The notes under the pieces are model-generated. The model saw nothing but the letters and a program-made list of their open reading frames with translations, searched no databases and was not told the origin of the DNA. The position numbers and the translations under genes were made by a program. Shown piece after piece: positions 58,444-64,000 of a stretch of 64,000 nucleotides of DNA. Position 1 is the first letter of the stretch. Every line of letters begins with the position of its first letter. The stretch is from Panax quinquefolius (taxonomy: Eukaryota > Streptophyta > Magnoliopsida > Apiales > Araliaceae): assembly GCA_020205615.1 (NCBI GenBank), contig CM035162.1, positions 47,524,076-47,588,075 of the forward strand. The letters are read 5' to 3'.

Positions 58444-60767
58444 TGTGACACCCCCAAATCCCGGTACTTCATTACCTCAAGATTTGGTGTTCACGTAATC
58501 AAAACATTCATATCTAACTGCCCAATTATAATAAATTGAATAATAAAAACATGCCCATACAGGATTACTTATATAAAAACATTATCTCCCAGGTTCTCTA
58601 ACCTTTAATACAATCATTCAAGTGCGGAAATAAATTATTACATCACATCATTATTAAAAGTCTATCATCAATGATAAAACAAAATTACAAGTCTTCATCA
58701 CTTGTACATTTTTCTCTTTCCTTTGCTAGTTGTAGGTTTATCTACCTTCTCATTCGTAGCTGCAAATAAATGTATAAATATGCAAGAGTGAGCAAACAAA
58801 GCTCACTTGAGATAAGAATAAATATCTTTACAACATTTGCCAAATAATAGGCTCAATAGAACTGAATAATATGTTCTATTAACATTACAACATTTGCCAA
58901 ATAATAGGCTCCATAGAACTGAATGATATGTTCTATTAATATTTCAACATTTGCCAACTCATAGGCTCAATAGAACTGAATGATATGTTCTATTAATATT
59001 TCAACATTCTTAAATAAACTACTAAGGGTAAAATGACCATGAACCATGTCCACAGTTATAAGTAATCTTTCAACTTTAACATTAACAGTCATATGACTAT
59101 AAGGACTCCACGTACTTAGGGGGATCAATCCTTTGTACAATGTATTGTGCACAACCATTTCAACGCTAAGCGTAAACCCCTAAACATAGGGTTGTTCATC
59201 TCAGTATTTAGAGTACAAGTCCGCACCAAAGAAAGTTTGGTTTGGATAAGCTTTCAAGGGTAATTGAAGTTTAATGATCATCAACTAGGGAACTAGTTGA
59301 ATCAACAATGCTTGAATAATACAACAGTTGTTTAATAACAACATAACTTAAAACATTTGAGAATTATAAATGAACTAATTCTACATATCTAAGTCATGCT
59401 TGAAATAACTATAGAGCATAAGTATTCAATAGAATGAATAAAATGGTTAACCTTTACTTGAACAGTAAAATAAACTGAGGTTCAAGTTTTATAACATTAG
59501 AAATGAAATTTCTGAACTTTAAGAAACTTGCTTAACTATAAACAAGTTAGAATGAATCAATCAATTGAGAATTTCCAATAATACTAGAGTTAGAGTTTGC
59601 TCAAATGAATTTTGGAAACAATTTACTTATTCAATAACATTTAATATAAAAAGCTTTCTCAATCAAAAGCATGAAGTAATAATAAATGAAATAAATCAAC
59701 GAAAGTGTAGAGTTAGAAAACTTGCATCAACATAACAAACTAACTCAATGAAAGTATAGAGTTAGAAGACTTGCCTCGAGCGTAAACTATAATATCAAAC
59801 TCACGTTCACCTACACATAGGTTTAGAACCATAATCTATTAGACATGCTAATATATCATAACATATTCATTACCATTCACATTTCAGAAACTCTAAGTGT
59901 TTTACTTCACAACACTTGTCTAACTTTCATTATGTATACTAATTACCACATAACGCGTTTTCGACTTACTAATCACTTTTGCAACTTTGATCGTACTAAC
60001 CACAACTCACTATGTTATGTTAACCTTAACATTACATATTTAACATGCTAACACAATTTCGCACCATGTTGTGACACTTTCCCAAGTCTCAAATAGCGGT
60101 TAGAATCTCAAACCGTAGTATGGCATGCACGCCCATACAAAGGCTTGGGGCCAAGACACCATTGCTTGCTTTTGCCTTGTAATGGCAAGGTGCTGCGCGA
60201 TGTTCAGACAGACGCAGAGATCGGCTATGAACGATGAGTTTAATTTTAGCCCAACAAACACGAATTTCACCCACCAAACAGTGAAATTAACACGTAGATT
60301 AAATATAACAATATCATAAACATGATTGCTCACATTTACAACCAATTAGCACAATTTAACACTAACTAAAACTATTTTAATTTCTCCAAATTCAAGTTTT
60401 CAAACAAAAACTCCATTTTCGAGTTCCTTCACAAAATTGAACACTGTGATTTCAATTCTTGTTCAAATTACCTCATTCAAATTATGTTATATTCATATCT
60501 CATTGAACTAACATATGCAAGCCTCAATTTACAGTTTAACATAAGAATTGGCCACTAAAATTGTTACTTTTACTTAAGCCATATGAAGAACACAAACACT
60601 GTCAAAATTTCTTCCACTGTCAAACGACTTTAGCATGCAATTTCTTGTTTGAACATAAACTCTAGCATTACAAACATGTTTAACCACAATTACCAACTAT
60701 ATATCCACAATTCACCAATTTGATTCACAGAACATAAGCCAAAACTATGCCGTAAGTTCATATATGA

Positions 60768-60810
<43 letters not shown>

Positions 60811-61495
60811 ATACAAAGTTGTGAACATACCTTTAATTTGTTAATATAATCTTTGCTAAATGCTGGAAATTTCTTGATTTCTCTCTCAATTCTCTGTAAT
60901 TTTTCTCTGTCAAGCTCTCACCTTTTCTTTCTTAGTATAGGCTCAATTGAACGTAAATTAATATTGATACTAATAGTAATACGTATATTAAACACAATAT
61001 CAGTTATAATGCTTAGGTTATAAATATATTATATTTATTATTTGATTTGATTTGATTTATTTTATTTATCTAGAAATCTCAAAAGCCATAAGGCTTGTTT
61101 GGCAAATCATTTAAATTTAAAGAATTAATATATTAAGCCTTGTTTGTTAAAAAACTAAATTAAACTATTTTAATTTATTTTAATAACTCCTTATAATATA
61201 GTTATTTGTCACACTATATTTAATCAAGCTTTCATATTTATTTTAATTAATGCAAATCACAATTAATTAAATAAATCCTTTAGTCACATAACACAATACA
61301 AATAATTAATCATTTAATTGAAATATCAATATAATAATCATTTCCTTAATTCATCAATTATTTATTTAACAAATAATTCTCCAAATAATATTAAATCAAT
61401 TAAACAAATATTCATTTATTGATAGTCACATCCATTAAATATTTATATAACTCAATAAATATTTAATATTACATTTAAAAATTCGGAATGTTACA
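58444..61495 (-). mobile_element. Element E 3' LTR
   Basis: Minus orientation, from TGTAACATTCCGAAT at 61495 to GGGGGTGTCACA at 58444, 3052 bp. On the minus strand it is preceded by ATAAGGAGGAATGA, a purine-rich tract. It contains a 57-bp tandem repeat and (CA)n(TA)n at about 60770-60812. Confidence 0.85.
58831..59010 (-). repeat. 57-bp tandem repeat with stem-loop in LTR E, 3 copies
   Basis: Starts of CAACATTTGCCAA at 58831, 58888 and 58945, and a partial one at 59002, so the period is exactly 57. Each unit holds AATAGAAC and GTTCTATT about 10 nt apart, a hairpin. Confidence 0.92.
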
Positions 61496-62161
61496 TCATT
61501 CCTCCTTATGAGATTCTCGTCCTCGTAATCACAATTCAAACAATCAAATCGTCACATTCTTCCCTACTTACAAAGATTCTGTCCCCAGAATCGAAGACAT
61601 AGATTAAACAAATAACTCATGGTAACTTTTCATCATTTCAGTTTTGAGTTCCCACGTTGCCTCTTCGACATTGTGGTTTCTCCATATCACCTTTACAGAA
61701 GGTATCACTTTATTTCTGAGCACTTGTTCTTTTCTGTCGACTATCTGGATAGGAACTTCTTCATAAGACAAATCTTTATCGAATTGCAATGGTTTGTACT
61801 CGATCACGCGTTTGTAATCGGGTTTATACGGTCGTAACACCGAAATATGAAAAATATTATGAATGTTTTCCAATTCTGGAGGTAGAGCTACCTCATAAGC
61901 CACTCCCCCCACTCTTCGTAGTATCTCAAACAGTCCAATAAATCTTGGGCTGAGCTTTCCTTTCTTGCCAAAACGAATTTTTCCCTTCCAAGGAGAAACT
62001 TTTAGGAAAATGAAATTTCGTACTTCAAATTTGCGATTCTGCCTATGTTGATCGACATACTTTTTTTGTCAGTCTTGGGCTGCTACCAATCTTGTCCTGA
62101 TGAGTTTGACAACTTTAGCAGTTTGTTATACCAGTTCTAGTCCTAACAGTTGGCGTTCACC
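61496..62161 (-). pseudogene. Element E integrase C-terminus and chromodomain
   Basis: Minus strand. ERQLLGLELVQQTAKVVKLI, then a stop in the RQKKY region, FLKVSPWKGKIRFGKKGKLS, VALPPELENIHNIFHISVLR, and the chromodomain VIWRNHNVEEATWELKTEM. It starts abruptly at 62161, where LTR F begins. Confidence 0.82.
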
Positions 62162-64000
62162 TGTATAACCCGATATTTTCTATAAAAATAAATAAGAAAT
62201 TTTGCATATAATTTTTTTTATTTTAAATAATGAGAATAAGTGACAGGTAATGTGTATGATAAATGCGACTATATTTATTACTTAAAAAAATTATAAATAA
62301 TTTTAGAATTATTAATTACTATAAATTATATTCTTATGGTAATTAATTTACATAGCGTAAATGTTTTTTATTATTTATTTTCCATGAAAATATAATTTCT
62401 ATATTATTTAAATAATATATGAAGTGACAATTAGAATTATGATAATAAATATTTTATTATATGAATCTGCTTAGAATATTTAAGTTAATTATTTTAACTC
62501 GATTATTGATCTTTGTGTACGAAGGATAAGTCGATATGGAATCCAAACCCTAAATTGGATTTTTATCCGTGAATGAGAATAATAATGTAATATTAATTAT
62601 AATTTAATTTTTCAAAGGCTTATAAATATATATCGTATATCATGTAGAATCGTTAATGTTGATCAATTATGGTAAATTAGGTCATAAACTAATATTACAT
62701 TATTAAACCTTAATTATTAAACTCGCCATGAGTTAAGACCGGTAAGTAATTGTGTTATATGAATTTATCGTAGATTAGAATGTCTGAATTAAGAAGAACC
62801 CTAATTATCAGAAATTATACTGATAATTAGGAAAACCCTAATTATTATTTGAAAACCCTAATTTTAATTTATCAGTGTTTAATTAAGATGTTATTGCACT
62901 TTATTTTAATTTGTCAAACCCTAGAAATTAATTGGGAAATTGTAAGATTTACAATCTAATGATTAAACCCTAGATGCAAGCACATTGTACAAGATTGCCC
63001 TTGAAACTTTAAGTAAAATTACCAAAATGCCCTTTTTGTCCCATTAGTGTATTATTAGTGCATTATTGCTAGCATATCTTTGAAAAATCTGGCCATCCAC
63101 TTTACTCTAGAATTTACCTATGATACTATAGCATTACCAACAATGAATCAGCCATTATAAACACATTGCATCAATTTATTTCATAATTTAAGAGAGAGAA
63201 AGTTTACAAAAGTTGCTCATTCTTATCAACACTCAACCAAGTTCCTCTTTCTCTCTAGCATACGAAATCCTTTGCTAAGATCAGTCACAAATCGAGCCCC
63301 ACTAACAACCATAACCAAATCAGTGGCCTAGAATCAAACTTGTTCATAGAAGGTATAAACCTAACTTGAAAATATGATCTTAGTTGCTATGTTAAATGTT
63401 AGATTTTATGTGTTAAACATGTTAGTTATAGTCTATATTAATGATCCGGGTTGCTAGATGTTGAATCCATAACATCTAGAGGCTTGGATTAGAGTTTTTA
63501 CAAAATCTGGAAAAAGGTTAAACTGTGGTCTGACAACAAATGTCAGTGACCACAGATCTTTATTCGTTTATGATTTTTGTTGTTTTTAAGTTGTTATATA
63601 TAGCCTATAATGTGGTCTTTAATCTACAAAAAGAATCAGAGTCAGATCTGTTGTAGATCAAACATTATTTAAGGTCAAAGTGGGTTGATTAAGATCGACC
63701 TATTGTTTTGAAGCCCAGATGAAGCCCGTAAAAACGGTTTGACAACACTTTTGACCGGCTAGATCTTTCTGTATAAAGTTAATTTATGTTTTTTGTTGAA
63801 TCTAGGTTATTTTAGGTTGTTTATACTTCAATATCATGCCTTGATATCACCTAAATGATAAATGTATGGGAATTAACAGTCGGTCAAACCAGCCTAGTCG
63901 ATAACATTTTCTGTTTTCAGGGTAACCCAGAAAACATTTGAGCGTGATGACTGACAAGGTTTGACCGGATATTATTTGCTTGATTACTTGTTGTTATGGT
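62162..64000 (+). mobile_element. LTR F (start of another chromovirus-like element), runs off the window
   Basis: TGTATAACCCGATATTTTC at 62162 has the same layout as the TGTAATACCC and TGTAAGACCC starts of LTRs C and A, and it interrupts the element E integrase. The region is non-coding, with six CCCTA-containing boxes (AACCCTAATT, AACCCTAGA) between 62546 and 62968. The LTR end was not found. Confidence 0.55.
62800..62831. repeat. Perfect 12-bp inverted repeat with 8-nt loop
   Basis: CCTAATTATCAG, loop AAATTATA, CTGATAATTAGG. A possible stem-loop or binding site inside LTR F. Confidence 0.85.

Noticed and set aside
60089..60345. Pair of overlapping ORFs on both strands in LTR E
   Set aside because: No motif; within LTR sequence and explained by a locally higher GC content.

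Overview
The window is nuclear DNA of a flowering plant, most likely a eudicot. It holds one multi-exon, spliced host gene of a plant-specific type, surrounded and split by layers of plant transposable elements (Athila- and Tekay-type Ty3/gypsy LTR retrotransposons, Mutator-like, hAT and Stowaway DNA elements) and by AT/GT microsatellites. No bacterial-style operon, tRNA gene or CRISPR array was seen. Species cannot be fixed from the sequence alone.

Layout: 1-3960 is the 3' end of an Athila-type element (broken ORF, untranslated region, polypurine tract, LTR). 4004-4391 is an array of about ten short hairpins with a conserved 8-nt loop and changing, mostly complementary stems, followed by LTR-like sequence and AT microsatellites to 5641. 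6031-7435 is a near-palindromic Mutator-like foldback element with a 10-bp target duplication. 7576-24694 (minus strand) is the host gene, a 13-exon DXO1-type NAD-cap decapping/exoribonuclease gene. Its ninth intron is about 9.9 kb because an old Ty3/gypsy element (9968-17943) sits in it, and that element itself carries an hAT-type insertion. Exon 11 has a 2-nt frameshift. Just upstream of the promoter lies a candidate Pack-MULE (24957-26774) carrying fragments of a Clp/Hsp100 ATPase gene and of a Pro/Gln-rich gene.

From 26.9 kb onward the window is a retrotransposon nest: a solo LTR with TSD (26926-28513); a complete but dead Tekay-type chromovirus A (29010-39635, minus strand, TSD TAATG); a rearranged relative B (41758-49663) with one LTR part inverted; a non-coding LARD-like element C (49669-55838) that contains a bacterial/plastid-type small-subunit rRNA fragment; a third relative D (55838-58443, plus strand) lacking RNase H; element E (58444-62161) inserted in D; and a further LTR F (62162 to window end) inserted in E.

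Functionally, only the DXO1 locus looks like a host gene. All retrotransposon coding regions seen carry stops, frameshifts or lost catalytic residues, so any past movement of A and B probably relied on enzymes supplied by other copies. TE boundaries are given where target duplications or LTR termini could be read directly; domain assignments rest on recognised motifs, not on database searches.
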